DNA of 64,000 bases from Pseudomonas kuykendallii (GCF_900106975.1 NZ_FNNU01000006.1:186001-250000), one strand, 5' to 3'. Positions 1 through 9,898 are shown, counted from the stretch's first letter. Notes: generated by a model from the sequence alone, not told the origin. Program-made: numbers and translations.

Positions 1-255
1 CAGGATCAGGTCAAAACGCTGGAAGTCAGCAACCTCGAACTGGCGGGCGCGGAGATCGTCGAGCGCGTAGCCGCGCTGCCGCGCCGCACGCGCGGTACGG
101 CTGTCAGGCGCCTTGCCGACGTGCCAGTCGCCGGTGCCGGCGGAGTCGACCTCGATTTCATCCTGCAAACCGGCGGCGCGCACCTGATGACGGAACACGC
201 CCTCGGCGGTCGGGGAGCGGCAGATGTTGCCGAGGCAGACGAACAGCACCTTCAC
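1..255 (-). CDS. ptpA: Low-molecular-weight protein tyrosine phosphatase (3' end cut by window)
   Basis: Cytoplasmic phosphotyrosine phosphatase of the LMW-PTP (arsenate-reductase-like) family; in bacteria these often act on tyrosine kinases of polysaccharide export. Translation from a GTG at 255 gives VKVLFVCLGNICRSPTAEG, with the P-loop C(x)5RS at residues 7-13. 85 in-frame codons are present, ending in the DLIL segment that precedes the catalytic Asp loop, so about 70 residues are lost off the window edge. The GTG lies 3 bases after the kdsB stop, so the genes are probably co-transcribed. The family call is firm; the physiological substrate is unknown. Confidence 0.9.
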   Translation of the reverse strand, partial: MKVLFVCLGNICRSPTAEGVFRHQVRAAGLQDEIEVDSAGTGDWHVGKAPDSRTARAARQRGYALDDLRARQFEVADFQRFDLIL

Positions 256-258
256 GGC

Positions 259-1023
259 TCAGCCTCCCAGCAGACGGCGAACCCGCTGCAGGTCTTCCGG
301 CGTATCCACCCCGGTGGGCGGCGCCTCCAGCGCATCGCCGACATGGATACGCACGCCGTGCCAGAGCGCACGCAGCTGCTCCAGCGACTCGGCGCTTTCC
401 AGCCAGCAGGGGCCCCAGGCGACGAAATCGAAGAGGAAGCTGGCGCGGTAGGCATAGATGCCGATGTGGCGGCGGTAGGGAATTCCCTCCGGCAGATGTT
501 CGCGGCTGGCGGCGAAGGCGTCTCGCGCCCACGGCAGCGGCGCGCGGCTGAAGGTAAGCGCCAGGCCGTCGAGGTCGCTGACGACCTTGACCACGTTGGC
601 GTTGAACAGGGACGCGACGTCCAGGATAGGCTCGGCCAGGGTGGCGATCCCCGCCTCGGGATGCGCCGCGAGGTTGCTCGCGACCTGGTCGATGATCGCG
701 GGCGGAATCAGCGGCTCGTCGCCCTGCACGTTGACCACGATGGCGTCGTCGGCCAGGCCGAGCTGCACAGCCACCTCGGCCAGGCGGTCGGTGCCGGAAT
801 TGTGGTCGGCGCGGGTCAGCAGCACGTCGGCGCCGAACGCGCGACAGGCCGCGACGATGCGCTCATCGTCGGTGGCGATCACCACGCGCCGGGCCGCGCT
901 CTTGCGGGCCTGCTCCCAGACGTGACGGACCATCGGCTTGCCGGCGATCTCCTGCAGCGGCTTGCCAGGCAGGCGGCTGGAGGCATAGCGCGCCGGGATG
1001 ACCACGGTGAAATCGGCAGTCAT
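259..1023 (-). CDS. kdsB: 3-deoxy-manno-octulosonate cytidylyltransferase (CMP-KDO synthetase)
   Basis: Activates KDO with CTP to give CMP-KDO for lipid A-core assembly in the cytoplasm. The 254-residue protein has the usual family length. It opens with [19 protein letters not shown], the nucleotide-binding signature of CMP-sugar synthetases, and later has NVQGDEPLI and a substrate-binding RHIGIYAYR. The ATG at 1023 is one base after the Trm112 gene stop and the stop is 3 bases before ptpA, so it sits inside a tight operon with lpxK, another lipid A gene. Confidence 0.96.
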   Translation of the reverse strand: MTADFTVVIPARYASSRLPGKPLQEIAGKPMVRHVWEQARKSAARRVVIATDDERIVAACRAFGADVLLTRADHNSGTDRLAEVAVQLGLADDAIVVNVQGDEPLIPPAIIDQVASNLAAHPEAGIATLAEPILDVASLFNANVVKVVSDLDGLALTFSRAPLPWARDAFAASREHLPEGIPYRRHIGIYAYRASFLFDFVAWGPCWLESAESLEQLRALWHGVRIHVGDALEAPPTGVDTPEDLQRVRRLLGG

Positions 1024-1024
1024 C

Positions 1025-1210
1025 TTACTTGTCCAGGCGCTCGTCGACGTTGAGGCTGCGCGCTTCGCTTTCCAGCATCACCGGGATGCCGTCGCGGATC
1101 GGATAGGCCAGGCCGGCGCCCTTGCTGATCAGCTCGGTCTTGTCCTCGCTGAGCTTCAGCGGGCCCTTGCAGACCGGGCAGGCCAGGATGTCGAGCAGTT
1201 TTAGGTCCAT
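1025..1210 (-). CDS. Trm112 / YcaR family zinc-ribbon-like protein
   Basis: 61-residue protein [18 protein letters not shown]..., with a CPxC motif at residues 11-14 and the family's [10 protein letters not shown] segment. Trm112-like proteins are small partners that activate methyltransferases in eukaryotes and archaea; the bacterial YcaR group between lpxK and kdsB has no settled role. I chose the ATG at 1210 because GAGGAA lies 8-13 bases upstream; a longer reading frame runs back into lpxK but has no support. Only two cysteines are seen, so a full zinc ribbon is unlikely. Confidence 0.9.
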   Translation of the reverse strand: MDLKLLDILACPVCKGPLKLSEDKTELISKGAGLAYPIRDGIPVMLESEARSLNVDERLDK

Positions 1211-1227
1211 GGGAAGTTCCTCGGGAG

Positions 1228-2232
1228 TCAGAGACGTTCGGGTAGCAGGTGCGCCAGTCGGGAATCGAACCAGGCGATGAAGGCGCCGGAAGGCTGCGCT
1301 TCTACCGCCAGGTACCACCAGTCCTCGGCGGCGAAGTCACGGCATTTCACCGCATCCTTTTCGGTCATCAGCAGTGGCAATGCGGGGCTGAACTGCAGCT
1401 GCTCCGCCGTGTAGCGGGCGTGATCGGCGAAGGCGTGCTCGATGGGACGCCAGTTTAGCGCCTCGAGGGTGGCGAAGAAACGCCGGGGGTTGCCGATGCC
1501 GGCCAGGGCATGCAACGCCTGCCCGGGCGGAAAATGATCGAGCGGACGGCGCTCGCCACTGCGCAGGTTGACCAGCGCCGAAGGACGCAACTGCAGGGCG
1601 AAACCCTCGGCGGTGTCCTCGCCGGCACCGTTGAACAGCACGGCGTCGACCTCGGCGAGACGCTCGGCCGGCTCCCGCAGCGGACCAGCGGGCAGGCAGC
1701 GACGGTTGCCGAGACCACGTGCGGCGTCGATCAGCACCAGTTCGAGGTCGCGCGCCAGGCGGTAATGCTGCAGGCCGTCGTCGCAGAGGATCAGGTCGGG
1801 CGCTTCGTCGTCCACCAGCGCGCGTACCGCGCGCGCGCGATCGGGGTCTATTACCAGCGCCACGCCGCTGCGCTGGACGATCATCAGCGGCTCGTCGCCC
1901 GCCTGTTCGGCGCTCTGCCCGGCACGCACGCGCCAGGGCAGTTGCGGCGGCCGGGCGCCGTAGCCGCGACTGACCACGCCGGCGCGCAGGCCGCGTGCGC
2001 GGCAGTGCTCGATCAGCCAGAGGATCATCGGCGTCTTGCCGGTGCCACCCACCGTGACGTTGCCGACCACGATCAAGGGTACCGGCGCGCGGTAGATCTC
2101 GCCTTCGCCAGCAAGAAAACGCGTGCGCTTGCGCCGCACCACGCCACGGTAAAGCGCCTCCAGCGGGCGCAGCAGCGCCAGCGCCGGATGACCGCGGTAC
2201 CAGGCGTCGAGCAGGCTATCGCGCAGGGCCAT
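1228..2232 (-). CDS. lpxK: Tetraacyldisaccharide 4'-kinase
   Basis: Phosphorylates the 4' position of the lipid A disaccharide precursor at the inner membrane. The 334-residue length is normal. An N-terminal hydrophobic helix (LLRPLEALY region) is followed by the Walker [12 protein letters not shown] near residues 57-67, and DDGLQHYRL, the family's conserved DDGxQ motif, lies near residue 150. Its ATG overlaps the exbD stop by one base, which indicates translational coupling. Together with kdsB it makes this an LPS-synthesis block. Confidence 0.96.
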   Translation of the reverse strand: MALRDSLLDAWYRGHPALALLRPLEALYRGVVRRKRTRFLAGEGEIYRAPVPLIVVGNVTVGGTGKTPMILWLIEHCRARGLRAGVVSRGYGARPPQLPWRVRAGQSAEQAGDEPLMIVQRSGVALVIDPDRARAVRALVDDEAPDLILCDDGLQHYRLARDLELVLIDAARGLGNRRCLPAGPLREPAERLAEVDAVLFNGAGEDTAEGFALQLRPSALVNLRSGERRPLDHFPPGQALHALAGIGNPRRFFATLEALNWRPIEHAFADHARYTAEQLQFSPALPLLMTEKDAVKCRDFAAEDWWYLAVEAQPSGAFIAWFDSRLAHLLPERL

Positions 2233-2663
2233 CAGGGTTTCGCCGTGGCCTCGACCGTGGTCAGGCGCAGATGGGAGAAGCCGAGCTTACCGGCGGCATC
2301 CATCGCGGTGATGACCGCCTGGTGGGGTGTCTTGCCGTCGGCGCTGATGGTCAGCGGCAGGCTGTTGTCACCGGCGGATTCCTTCTGCAGCGCGGTCATC
2401 AGGCCGTCCAGGTCGTTCTTCAGCAACGCCTGGCCGTTCAGCGCGTAGCTGCCCGTGGCGTCGATGAGGATTTCCAGCTGCTTGAGCTCCGAGGGCGTGG
2501 TCTGCTCGCCGCTGACCGCCTCGGGCAAGTCGACCTTCAGGTTGGTTTCGCGGGTGAAGGTGGTGGTGACCACGAAGAACAGCAGCAGGACGAACACGAT
2601 GTCGATCAACGACACCAGGTTGATCTCGATGTTTTCCCGCACGCGACGTCTGCGAAACTTCAC
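2232..2663 (-). CDS. exbD: ExbD/TolR family biopolymer transport protein
   Basis: 143-residue protein with a short basic cytoplasmic N-terminus (MKFRRRR), one membrane helix at about residues 16-36 ([19 protein letters not shown]) carrying the conserved proton-pathway Asp in LIDIVF, and a periplasmic domain. With ExbB it would form a proton-driven motor powering a TonB- or Tol-like partner. No tonB, tolA or tolB gene is nearby, so the partner is unknown. Its start overlaps exbB by 4 bases and its stop overlaps lpxK by 1. Confidence 0.93.
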   Translation of the reverse strand: MKFRRRRVRENIEINLVSLIDIVFVLLLFFVVTTTFTRETNLKVDLPEAVSGEQTTPSELKQLEILIDATGSYALNGQALLKNDLDGLMTALQKESAGDNSLPLTISADGKTPHQAVITAMDAAGKLGFSHLRLTTVEATAKP

Positions 2664-3292
2664 GCCTTGCCCTCGTTGAAATCGACGTCGCGATCACCGT
2701 GCACCACCTCGACCAGCTTGATCGCCTCCTGCTCCATACCGACCACAAGTTCGTCGACGCGACGCACCAGAAAGCGGTGGAAGAACAGCGCCGGGATGGC
2801 GACTATCAAGCCCGCCGCAGTGGTCACCAGCGCCTTGCCGATACCACCGGCGAGGCCGGCGGCGTTGGTCTGGCCGGCGGCGTTGAAGGCGCTGAAGATC
2901 TCGATCATGCCGAGCACGGTACCCAGCAGGCCGAGCAGCGGCGCCATGCCGGCGATGGTGCCGAGGGTGTTGAGGTAGCGTTCCAGCTCGTGGATCACCC
3001 GCGAGGCGGCTTCCTCGATGCTTTCCTTCATGATCTCGCGGCCGTGCTTGGAGTTGGCGAGGCCGGCGGCGAGCACTTCACCCAGCGGCGAAGAGGCGCG
3101 CAGCTCCTTGAGCCGCAGGCTGCCCAGCTGGCCTTCCTGGATCCAGCGCCAGACCTGCCCGACCAGGTGCGGCGGCGAGACGCGGCTCGCGCGCAGGGTC
3201 CAGAGACGTTCGGCAGCGATGGCCAGGGCGACCACGGAGCAGAGGATGATGGGCAGCATAATCCAGCCGCCCGCTTTGACCAGTTCCCACAC
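2660..3292 (-). CDS. exbB: ExbB/TolQ family proton channel protein
   Basis: 210-residue inner-membrane protein: membrane helix near residues 10-28, a cytoplasmic segment, then two helices in the region GTIAGMAPLLGLLGTVLGMI to GLIVAIPALFFHRF, typical of the MotA/TolQ/ExbB fold. It is the first gene of the exbB-exbD-lpxK-Trm112-kdsB-ptpA run. About 80 bases separate it from the comEC stop, so it probably has its own promoter. Whether it serves iron transport or the Tol system cannot be read from the sequence. Confidence 0.93.
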   Translation of the reverse strand: MWELVKAGGWIMLPIILCSVVALAIAAERLWTLRASRVSPPHLVGQVWRWIQEGQLGSLRLKELRASSPLGEVLAAGLANSKHGREIMKESIEEAASRVIHELERYLNTLGTIAGMAPLLGLLGTVLGMIEIFSAFNAAGQTNAAGLAGGIGKALVTTAAGLIVAIPALFFHRFLVRRVDELVVGMEQEAIKLVEVVHGDRDVDFNEGKA

Positions 3293-3371
3293 GGCAACGA
3301 CCCCTTCGCGAAAAATGGCGCCACTCTAGCATAGGGTTCCCAAGGCTTGAGCAACTGCGCAACGCAGCGTC

Positions 3372-5639
3372 TCAAGGCGTTTGTCCGACGGGGCCTGGAG
3401 CGGCCTCGGGAGCAAGCGGGTCACGCCAGAACCGCCGCTGCGCGCGCAGCGGCCGGGCAGGCCCGAATGCGCCCAGCTCGATGCGCAGAGCGCCCTCCTC
3501 GACGTTGTCATGGAGCGCGATGGCGAGCGCCCGGTAGCGCGCGACGACCGTCGGATGCGGGTGACCGAAGGCGTTGTGCTGCCCGCGGGAGAACAGCACC
3601 GCGCGCGGCTGTACCGCCTGCAGGAAGGCCATCGACGAGGAACTGCGGCTGCCGTGGTGCGGCGCCAGCAGCCACTCGGCGCGCAGGTCGCGGCCTGCAT
3701 CGATCAACGCGCGCTCGGCCTGGATATCGATGTCGCCAGTGAGCAGCATGCGCTCGCCATTGGCCTCGACCTTCAACACGCAGGACGCCTGGTTGCCCGT
3801 CGTCGCCCCGCTCCAGCGCCAGGTGCTGAAGCGCACGCCGTCCCACTGCCAACGGGCGCCGTCGACGCACGGCCGGGCCTGCAGCGACGCGGGCAACCGG
3901 TCCGGCTCGCCGCTGATGACCTGCGCCGGCGCCAGGCCACGCTGGATCGCCAGGGCGCCGCCGGCATGGTCCGAATCGGCATGGCTGAGCAACAACCGGT
4001 CGAGCCGGCGCACGCCCAGCCCGGCCAGCGACGGCAGCACCACGCGTTCGCCGAGGTCGAAGTCGCCATAGCGCGGGCCAGCGTCGTAGAGCAAGGCATG
4101 GCTGCGCGTGCGGATCAGGACCGAAAGCCCCTGCCCCACGTCGAACTGCCACACCTCGGCTCGTCCCTCCGGCGGCGCGCCGGACGGCGGAAACAGCATC
4201 GGCAACAACAACGCCAGGCCGAATACCCGCAACGGCACGCCGCTGGGCAGTAACAGCAGGAAGGCGCCGAGCGCGCCGAGCAGCCAGGCCCACAGCGGAA
4301 CCGCCGTCGGCAGCCAGGCAGGCCACCAGCGCGCCATGGGCGCCAGGATCAGGAACAGCAACTCGAGCAGACCGCCCGCCAGTTGGAACAGCCCTTCGCC
4401 CAGCCAGGGAACCGGCAGCAACAGTGTGCCCAACAGCGCCGGTGGCAACACGACGAAGCTGACCCAGGGCACCGCGATCAGATTGGCCAGCGCGCCGCTG
4501 ATGCTGATCGGCAGCCCGAGCGCCAGCAAGCCGGGCAGCAGGCCGATGGTCATCACCCACTGCGCCCGTCCCAGCGTGCGCCAGGCGCTCCAGGCACCGA
4601 GGCGACCGGCGAAGGTCAGGGCGAGGATCGCCACCGCGCCGAAGGACAGCCAGAAACCCGCCTGCAGGCTGGCGAGCGGCTCGATCAACAGCACCAGATC
4701 GAAGGCCAGCAGCAGCGCCGTCCACACGCCCAGATGGCGAAAGCGCAGGCGCCAGATCAGCACCACCGCGAGCATGATGCAGGCGCGGCGGATAGGCACC
4801 TCGAAGCCGGCCAGCAGCGAGTAGCCGAGCGCCGCGGCGAAACCCAGCGCGCAGGCCCAGGATAGCCAGGGCAGACGACGTGGCCACAGCCCGTGACGCG
4901 CCAGCTGGACGATCAACCCGTAGACCAAACCGGCCATCAGGCTGACGTGGCCGCCGGAGATCACCATCAGGTGAATCGTTCCGCTGTCCTGCAGCAGTTG
5001 CCAGTCGGCGCGGGAAAGCCCGGAGTCGTCGCCCAGCACCAGCGCCGTCAGCCCGCCCTGGCGACCGAACGCGGGCAATGCCAGCAGCCGTTGCCGTAGC
5101 GCGTCACGCCAGGCGCCGATGCCCTCCGCCGGCGCCAGGCGCTCGCCGCTCTTCACCGTGCCGGTGGCACCGATACGCTGGGCCTGCAGCCAGGCCTCGT
5201 AATCGAAGGATTGCGGATTGACCAGACCATGCGGACGCTTCAGGTGCACCGCCAGGCGCCAGCGTTCACCCGCCCGCAGCGCGGGGCCGCCGTACCAGGC
5301 CAGGCGCATCCGCTGCGGCAGCCGCACGCGGCGCGATTCGGCCTCCGCCAGCTCGAAGCGCACCACCTCGTCGGACACCGCCGGCAGGCCGACGACCTGC
5401 CCTTCCAGCCACAGCGTACGGTCGTCCAGTTCCGGCGCGAGGCGATCGTCCAGCGCCGATTGCGCGGACACGCAGGCCCAGCTCAGTCCGAGAAGCAGCA
5501 TCGCCACCCGATAGCGGCGGCAGGCCAGCGACAGCAGGCCGACCAGGGCCAGGCCGCTCAGCCATCGAGTGTCGGGCAACGCGGGCAGAAAACGCAGGAG
5601 CAAAAGCCCCGCGGCGAGCGCAATCATCCCTGTGCGCAT
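3372..5639 (-). CDS. comEC: DNA internalization competence protein ComEC/Rec2
   Basis: Predicted inner-membrane channel for single-stranded DNA uptake during transformation (called comA in P. aeruginosa lists). The ATG at 5639 gives MRTGMIALAAGLLLLRF, 755 residues; an earlier in-frame ATG at 5735 would add 32 atypical residues that overlap a repeat element, and GGAG stands 10 bases before the chosen start. It has many hydrophobic helices, a Competence domain (DSGTIHLMVISGGHV near residue 220) and a C-terminal metallo-beta-lactamase domain with HADSDHAGG. Whether the host is naturally transformable is unknown. Confidence 0.93.
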   Translation of the reverse strand: MRTGMIALAAGLLLLRFLPALPDTRWLSGLALVGLLSLACRRYRVAMLLLGLSWACVSAQSALDDRLAPELDDRTLWLEGQVVGLPAVSDEVVRFELAEAESRRVRLPQRMRLAWYGGPALRAGERWRLAVHLKRPHGLVNPQSFDYEAWLQAQRIGATGTVKSGERLAPAEGIGAWRDALRQRLLALPAFGRQGGLTALVLGDDSGLSRADWQLLQDSGTIHLMVISGGHVSLMAGLVYGLIVQLARHGLWPRRLPWLSWACALGFAAALGYSLLAGFEVPIRRACIMLAVVLIWRLRFRHLGVWTALLLAFDLVLLIEPLASLQAGFWLSFGAVAILALTFAGRLGAWSAWRTLGRAQWVMTIGLLPGLLALGLPISISGALANLIAVPWVSFVVLPPALLGTLLLPVPWLGEGLFQLAGGLLELLFLILAPMARWWPAWLPTAVPLWAWLLGALGAFLLLLPSGVPLRVFGLALLLPMLFPPSGAPPEGRAEVWQFDVGQGLSVLIRTRSHALLYDAGPRYGDFDLGERVVLPSLAGLGVRRLDRLLLSHADSDHAGGALAIQRGLAPAQVISGEPDRLPASLQARPCVDGARWQWDGVRFSTWRWSGATTGNQASCVLKVEANGERMLLTGDIDIQAERALIDAGRDLRAEWLLAPHHGSRSSSSMAFLQAVQPRAVLFSRGQHNAFGHPHPTVVARYRALAIALHDNVEEGALRIELGAFGPARPLRAQRRFWRDPLAPEAAPGPVGQTP

Positions 5640-5701
5640 GCTGGATCGACTCCATGATCCGGCCGTGGAATGCGGCCAGGTGAAACGATCGGTGCAGCCT
5701 A

Positions 5702-5844
5702 GCAGGCCTTTGAAAAACCTGAACGAGGCAGGCAAGACGAGGCGAAAAGGGCCGAGAAAGCGGAGTTCACATGGCTGTAAATGAGCATTTCGAGGCCGTT
5801 TTCAACGCTGTATTGCCAACGCAGGTAGTTTTTCAATCGCCTGC
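5702..5844. repeat. MITE-like palindromic repeat element
   Basis: About 143 bases bounded by imperfect inverted ends: GCAGGCCTTTGAAAAAC at the left and, as reverse complement, GCAGGCGATTGAAAAAC at the right (15 of 17 identical). No transposase is encoded. I recall related sequences in other Pseudomonas genomes, but copy number cannot be tested here. It lies between the comEC start and the lolE stop, where I recall a DUF2062 gene in P. aeruginosa. Confidence 0.7.
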
Positions 5845-5849
5845 GGGCG

Positions 5850-5869
5850 GCGCCCCGGGACCGGGGCGC
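5850..5869 (-). terminator. GC-rich hairpin after lolE
   Basis: A perfect 9-base inverted repeat (GCGCCCCGG / CCGGGGCGC) with a 2-base centre, 10 bases after the lolE stop in its direction of transcription. No T-run follows, so intrinsic termination is uncertain. Confidence 0.35.
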
Positions 5870-5878
5870 TGCCCTGGG

Positions 5879-7123
5879 TCACTCGTAACGCAGCGCTTCG
5901 GCGGGTTCCGTGCGCGAGGCGCGCCAGGCCGGATAGAGCGTGGCGAGGAAGCTGAGGATCAGCGCCACCGCGCAGATCAGCACCACGTCGGAGACTTCCA
6001 GCTTCGACGGCAGCGAACTGATGAAGTACAGGTCGGAGCTGAGGATGCGCATGCCGAGCGCACCTTCGACCCAGGCGATCAGGCTGCTGATGTTGATGGC
6101 CGCGAGCACGCCGAGCACGCCGCCGATCAGCGTGCCGATGCAGCCGATCACGCTGCCCTGGACCATGAAGATCGCCATCACCTGGCGCGGCGTGGCACCG
6201 AGGGTACGCAGGATGGCGATGTCGGCACGCTTGTCGGCGACCACCATGATCAGCGTGGCGATGATGTTGAACGCCGCCACCGCGATGATCAGCATCAGCA
6301 GCAGGCCGATCATGGTCTTCTCCATCTTCATCGCGCTGAACAGGCTGCCCTGGGTGTGGGTCCAGTCGTCGGCGCGGTAGCCCTGGCCCAGGCCGCCGGC
6401 GATCGCCGCGGACACCTCGGGCGCGCGATAGAGGTCCTTCAGCGCCAGCCGCACGCTCTGCACCTGGCCCGGCTGCAGGCGCTGGATTTCTCCGGCGTCG
6501 GCGATGTGCACCAGCGCCAGCGAGCCATCCAGCTCGGCGCCCACCTTGAACAGCCCGACCACGGTGAGCCGCTGCATGCGCGGGGTGATGCCGCCGGGCG
6601 CGCTGCTCAGCTCCGGGACGATCAGGGTGACCTTGTCGCCCAGACGCAGGCCGAAGCGCCGCGCGGTGATCTCCCCGAGCACCACGCCGAACTGCTCGGC
6701 CTTGAGGTCGTCGAGGCTGCCCTGGACCATGTGCTGGCCGATGATCGAGACCTTGGGTTCTTCCTGCGGATCGATGCCGTTGACCTGCAGCGGCTGCATC
6801 GCCCCCTTGAAGGAAATCATCCCTTCGAGTTCGGCGAAGGGCACCGCGCCGGTGACCTCGGGATTCTTCATCGCCGCATCGGCGACGGCCTTCCAGTCGT
6901 CCAGCGGCTTGTCGGCGGACAAGGTGGCGTGGGAGACCATGCCGAGAATCCGCGAGCTCATCTCCTGCTGGAAGCCATTCATCACCGAGAGCACCACGAT
7001 CATCGCCAGCACGCCGAGCGCCAGGCCGATCATCGAGGTCAGCGAGATGAACGAGATGAAATGGTTGCGGCGCTTGGCCCGCGTGTAGCGGAGCCCGACG
7101 AAGATCGAGAGCGGGCGGAACAT
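5879..7123 (-). CDS. lolE: Lipoprotein-releasing ABC transporter permease, LolE-type
   Basis: Second membrane subunit of the LolCDE complex that extracts outer-membrane lipoproteins from the inner membrane and hands them to LolA. 414 residues from [22 protein letters not shown]: one N-terminal helix (about residues 28-50), a large MacB-like periplasmic domain, and three C-terminal helices ([54 protein letters not shown]). The ATG overlaps the lolD stop. It is a close paralogue of the permease at 7799-9052; the C/E assignment follows gene order only. Confidence 0.92.
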   Translation of the reverse strand: MFRPLSIFVGLRYTRAKRRNHFISFISLTSMIGLALGVLAMIVVLSVMNGFQQEMSSRILGMVSHATLSADKPLDDWKAVADAAMKNPEVTGAVPFAELEGMISFKGAMQPLQVNGIDPQEEPKVSIIGQHMVQGSLDDLKAEQFGVVLGEITARRFGLRLGDKVTLIVPELSSAPGGITPRMQRLTVVGLFKVGAELDGSLALVHIADAGEIQRLQPGQVQSVRLALKDLYRAPEVSAAIAGGLGQGYRADDWTHTQGSLFSAMKMEKTMIGLLLMLIIAVAAFNIIATLIMVVADKRADIAILRTLGATPRQVMAIFMVQGSVIGCIGTLIGGVLGVLAAINISSLIAWVEGALGMRILSSDLYFISSLPSKLEVSDVVLICAVALILSFLATLYPAWRASRTEPAEALRYE

Positions 7124-7806
7124 CAGGCGGCCACCAGCTTGCCGTCTTCCAGGCGCAGCACGCGGTCCATCTGCTGCGCCAGCTGCAGGTCGTGGGTAAC
7201 GACCAGGAAGGCGGTCTGCGAGGAGCGGCTGAGCTCCAGCATCATGTCCTGGATGCCGTGGGCGGTGTGGTTGTCGAGGTTGCCGGTGGGCTCGTCGAGC
7301 AGCACCAGCGCCGGATTGTTGACCAGCGCCCGGGCGATGGCCACGCGCTGGCGCTCGCCGCCGGACAGCTCGGCCGGCTTGTGCTCGAGGCGATGAGCGA
7401 GGCCGACGCGTTCGAGCAGCGCGGTGGAGCGCTGGCGCGCTTCGGCAATGGAGGTCTTGCCGATCAGCAGCGGCATGCAGACGTTCTCCAGCGCGGTGAA
7501 CTCCGGCAGGAGGTGGTGGAACTGATAGACGAAGCCCAGCGCGCGGTTGCGCAGCAGGCCGCGCGCCTTCTCGTTCAGCGCGGACAGCTCCTCGCCGGCC
7601 AGCCAGACGCTGCCCTGGCTCGGCGTATCCAGCCCGCCGAGCAGGTTGAGCAGCGTGCTCTTGCCGGAACCGGAGGTGCCGACGATGGCGATGCGCTCGC
7701 CCGGATGCAGCTCCAGCTGCACGCCGGCCAGCACGTCGACCGCCACCGGGCCCTGTTCGTAACGCTTGCCCAGGTTGCGGCAACTCAGGACTGCCTTATC
7801 ACTCAT
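7123..7806 (-). CDS. lolD: Lipoprotein-releasing system ATP-binding protein
   Basis: ATPase of the LolCDE exporter. 227 residues from [16 protein letters not shown], with Walker [10 protein letters not shown] near residues 42-50, a Q-loop, signature [15 protein letters not shown] and Walker [12 protein letters not shown]. The ATG at 7806 overlaps the lolC stop by 8 bases and its stop overlaps lolE, so the three are translationally coupled. A longer frame to 7842 starts inside lolC coding sequence and lacks a family match. Confidence 0.96.
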   Translation of the reverse strand: MSDKAVLSCRNLGKRYEQGPVAVDVLAGVQLELHPGERIAIVGTSGSGKSTLLNLLGGLDTPSQGSVWLAGEELSALNEKARGLLRNRALGFVYQFHHLLPEFTALENVCMPLLIGKTSIAEARQRSTALLERVGLAHRLEHKPAELSGGERQRVAIARALVNNPALVLLDEPTGNLDNHTAHGIQDMMLELSRSSQTAFLVVTHDLQLAQQMDRVLRLEDGKLVAA

Positions 7807-9052
7807 AACGCAAAGCCTCCGCTGGTTGGGTGCGCGAGGCACGCCAGGCCGGATAAAGGGTGGCGAGAAAACTCAGGACCAGCGCGGCGGAGCAGACCAG
7901 GACGACGTCCTCGGCCATCAGCCGCGAGGGCAGGTAATCGATGAAATACACCTCGGCGCTGAGGAATTTGTGCCCCAGCAGCCGCTCGAGGCCGGCGATC
8001 ATCGCGCTGACGTTGAGCGCCGCGAGGATGCCGAGCACCGCGCCGATCAGCGTACCGACCACGCCGATCACGGTGCCCTGGACCATGAAGATCGCCATGA
8101 TCTGCCGCGGCGTGGCGCCCAGGGTGCGCAGGATGGCGATGTCCGACTTCTTGTCGGTCACCACCATCACCAGCGTGGAAATGATGTTGAACGCGGCGAC
8201 CGCGACGATCAGCAACAGCAACAGGCCGATCATCGCCTTCTCCATGCCGATGGCCTGGTAGAGGTTGCCGTGGGTGCGCGTCCAGTCACGGGCGTAGTAA
8301 TCCGGGCCGAGCCTGTTGGCGAGCTGGTAGGCCACGCGCGGCGCCTGGAACAGGTCGTGGAGCTTGAGGCGCACGCCCTGCACCTGGTCCGGTTTCCAGC
8401 GCTTGAGGCGCGCGGCATCGTCCAGGTGGGTCAGCGCCAGGTAGCCGTCCAGCTCGCCGGCGCCGACGTGGAAGATCCCGACCACGGTGAAGCGCTTCAT
8501 CCGCGGGAACATCCCGGCCGGCGTCACCGCGACTTCCGGGGCGACGAAGGTCAGCTTGTCACCGATGTCGACGCCGAGCTTCTGCGCCGCGCGATCGCCG
8601 ATGACGATGCCGAAGCCGCCCGACTGCAGGGCGTCGAGGTTGCCTTTTCCCGACAGGAAGAACTGGTCGATGATCGAAACCCGATGCTCGAACTGCGGGT
8701 CGACCGCATCGATCAGCACCTTCTGCACCTGGCCGTTATTGGTCAGCAGGCCCTGCATCTGGGTGAACGGCGCTACCGCGGCGACTTGCGGATTGGCCTC
8801 CGCGAGCGTCGCCAGCGCGTGCCAGTCGGGGATCGGTTGCGGCGATTCGAGCGTCGCGTGCGGCACCATGCCGAGCACGCGGGTGCGCATCTCGTAGTCG
8901 AAACCGTTCATGACCGAAAGCACCACGATCATCACCAGCACGCCAAGGGCGAGCCCGATCATCGAGGTCAGCGAAATGAAGGAAACGAAATGGTTGCGCC
9001 GCTTGGCCCGCGTGTAGCGCGCGCCGATGAAGATTGACAGGGGTCTGAACAT
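7799..9052 (-). CDS. lolC: Lipoprotein-releasing ABC transporter permease, LolC-type
   Basis: First gene of the lolCDE operon. 417 residues beginning [25 protein letters not shown], with the same plan as LolE: one N-terminal helix, a periplasmic domain (about residues 50-265) that would contact LolA, and three C-terminal helices ending in [20 protein letters not shown]. In E. coli LolC recruits LolA and LolE binds the lipoprotein; which paralogue does which here is not decidable by eye. A 261-base region separates its start from a divergent PilZ gene and should hold both promoters. Confidence 0.93.
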   Translation of the reverse strand: MFRPLSIFIGARYTRAKRRNHFVSFISLTSMIGLALGVLVMIVVLSVMNGFDYEMRTRVLGMVPHATLESPQPIPDWHALATLAEANPQVAAVAPFTQMQGLLTNNGQVQKVLIDAVDPQFEHRVSIIDQFFLSGKGNLDALQSGGFGIVIGDRAAQKLGVDIGDKLTFVAPEVAVTPAGMFPRMKRFTVVGIFHVGAGELDGYLALTHLDDAARLKRWKPDQVQGVRLKLHDLFQAPRVAYQLANRLGPDYYARDWTRTHGNLYQAIGMEKAMIGLLLLLIVAVAAFNIISTLVMVVTDKKSDIAILRTLGATPRQIMAIFMVQGTVIGVVGTLIGAVLGILAALNVSAMIAGLERLLGHKFLSAEVYFIDYLPSRLMAEDVVLVCSAALVLSFLATLYPAWRASRTQPAEALRYE

Positions 9053-9313
9053 GTCGGGGGCTTGTTCGCTGGAAAGGGAACGTCCATCAGGTGACGAAAC
9101 GAACGCGGACGAAGTGTGCAGGCAAACGACGCAGCGCAGAGGCTGGAGGTGTTACGTCATGTTGAATGCGTGCGCCGTGTGACAACGGCACTCCCCTGTC
9201 CGGTTCCCGTACGCCGCGAATGCAAGGTACGAAAAGCGGCTTTTGACAGCCGATGTAGCAGGGCACGATGCGCGGCCTTACACTCAGCCAATCACTGCTG
9301 CCATGGGACCGCC

Positions 9314-9898
9314 ATGCCGCCCTCAGACACCGATGATCGCCGCGAATACTACCGTATCGACGACACGATCGCATTGGAATTTCACCTTCTGTCGGGCGCC
9401 GAAGCCCAGACCCAGGAGGCGCTGCACGACGCCTCGCCGCTGTTCAACCTGCTCAGCGACCTGCACCTGGCGGACTTCGAATCGCAACAATTGCTGCGCC
9501 ACATCGGCGAGCGCGATCGCACCCTGGCCAACTACCTCAAGGTGATCAACAAGCGCATCGACCTGCTCGGCCAGGCGCTGGCGCAGAATCTCCTGCGTGA
9601 CGTCGGCTCGCCGAAGCAGGTGAGCCTGTCCGAGGGCGGCATCGGCTTCGACAATCCGCGGGAAATTCCGGTAGGCAGGCAGCTGGCGATCAAGATGGTG
9701 TTGATGCCCCAGGCCCTCGGCCTCCTGCTGCGCGCCGAAGTGATCCATTGCCAGGAAAAGGCCGACGGGCAATTCGAGATCGGCACCGAGTTCGAAGGGC
9801 TCACCGAAGCCCAGCGCCAGTTGCTCGCCCGGCACATCCTGCAAAAGCAGGCACTGGACCGGCGCCAGGCGCTGCAACGCCCCAGTACCGACGCATGA
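9314..9898 (+). CDS. PilZ-domain-like protein with helical insertion
   Basis: 194-residue cytoplasmic protein that I match to a PilZ-family gene next to lolC in P. aeruginosa. The N-terminus has RREYYRIDD (RxxxR at residues 10-14). A mostly helical stretch follows (about residues 35-95), then VSLSEGGIGF (residues 103-112), the counterpart of the D/NxSxxG motif but with Ser at the first position. The two motifs are about 90 residues apart, unlike canonical PilZ but like the tetrameric long-helix PilZ type. c-di-GMP binding is therefore doubtful. The stop overlaps the next gene by ATGA. Confidence 0.8.
   Translation: MPPSDTDDRREYYRIDDTIALEFHLLSGAEAQTQEALHDASPLFNLLSDLHLADFESQQLLRHIGERDRTLANYLKVINKRIDLLGQALAQNLLRDVGSPKQVSLSEGGIGFDNPREIPVGRQLAIKMVLMPQALGLLLRAEVIHCQEKADGQFEIGTEFEGLTEAQRQLLARHILQKQALDRRQALQRPSTDA

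Noticed and set aside
5771-7396. A 541-codon plus-strand frame opposite lolE and lolD
   Set aside because: His/Asp/Arg-rich antisense shadow of conserved lol genes; no domain, no ribosome site.
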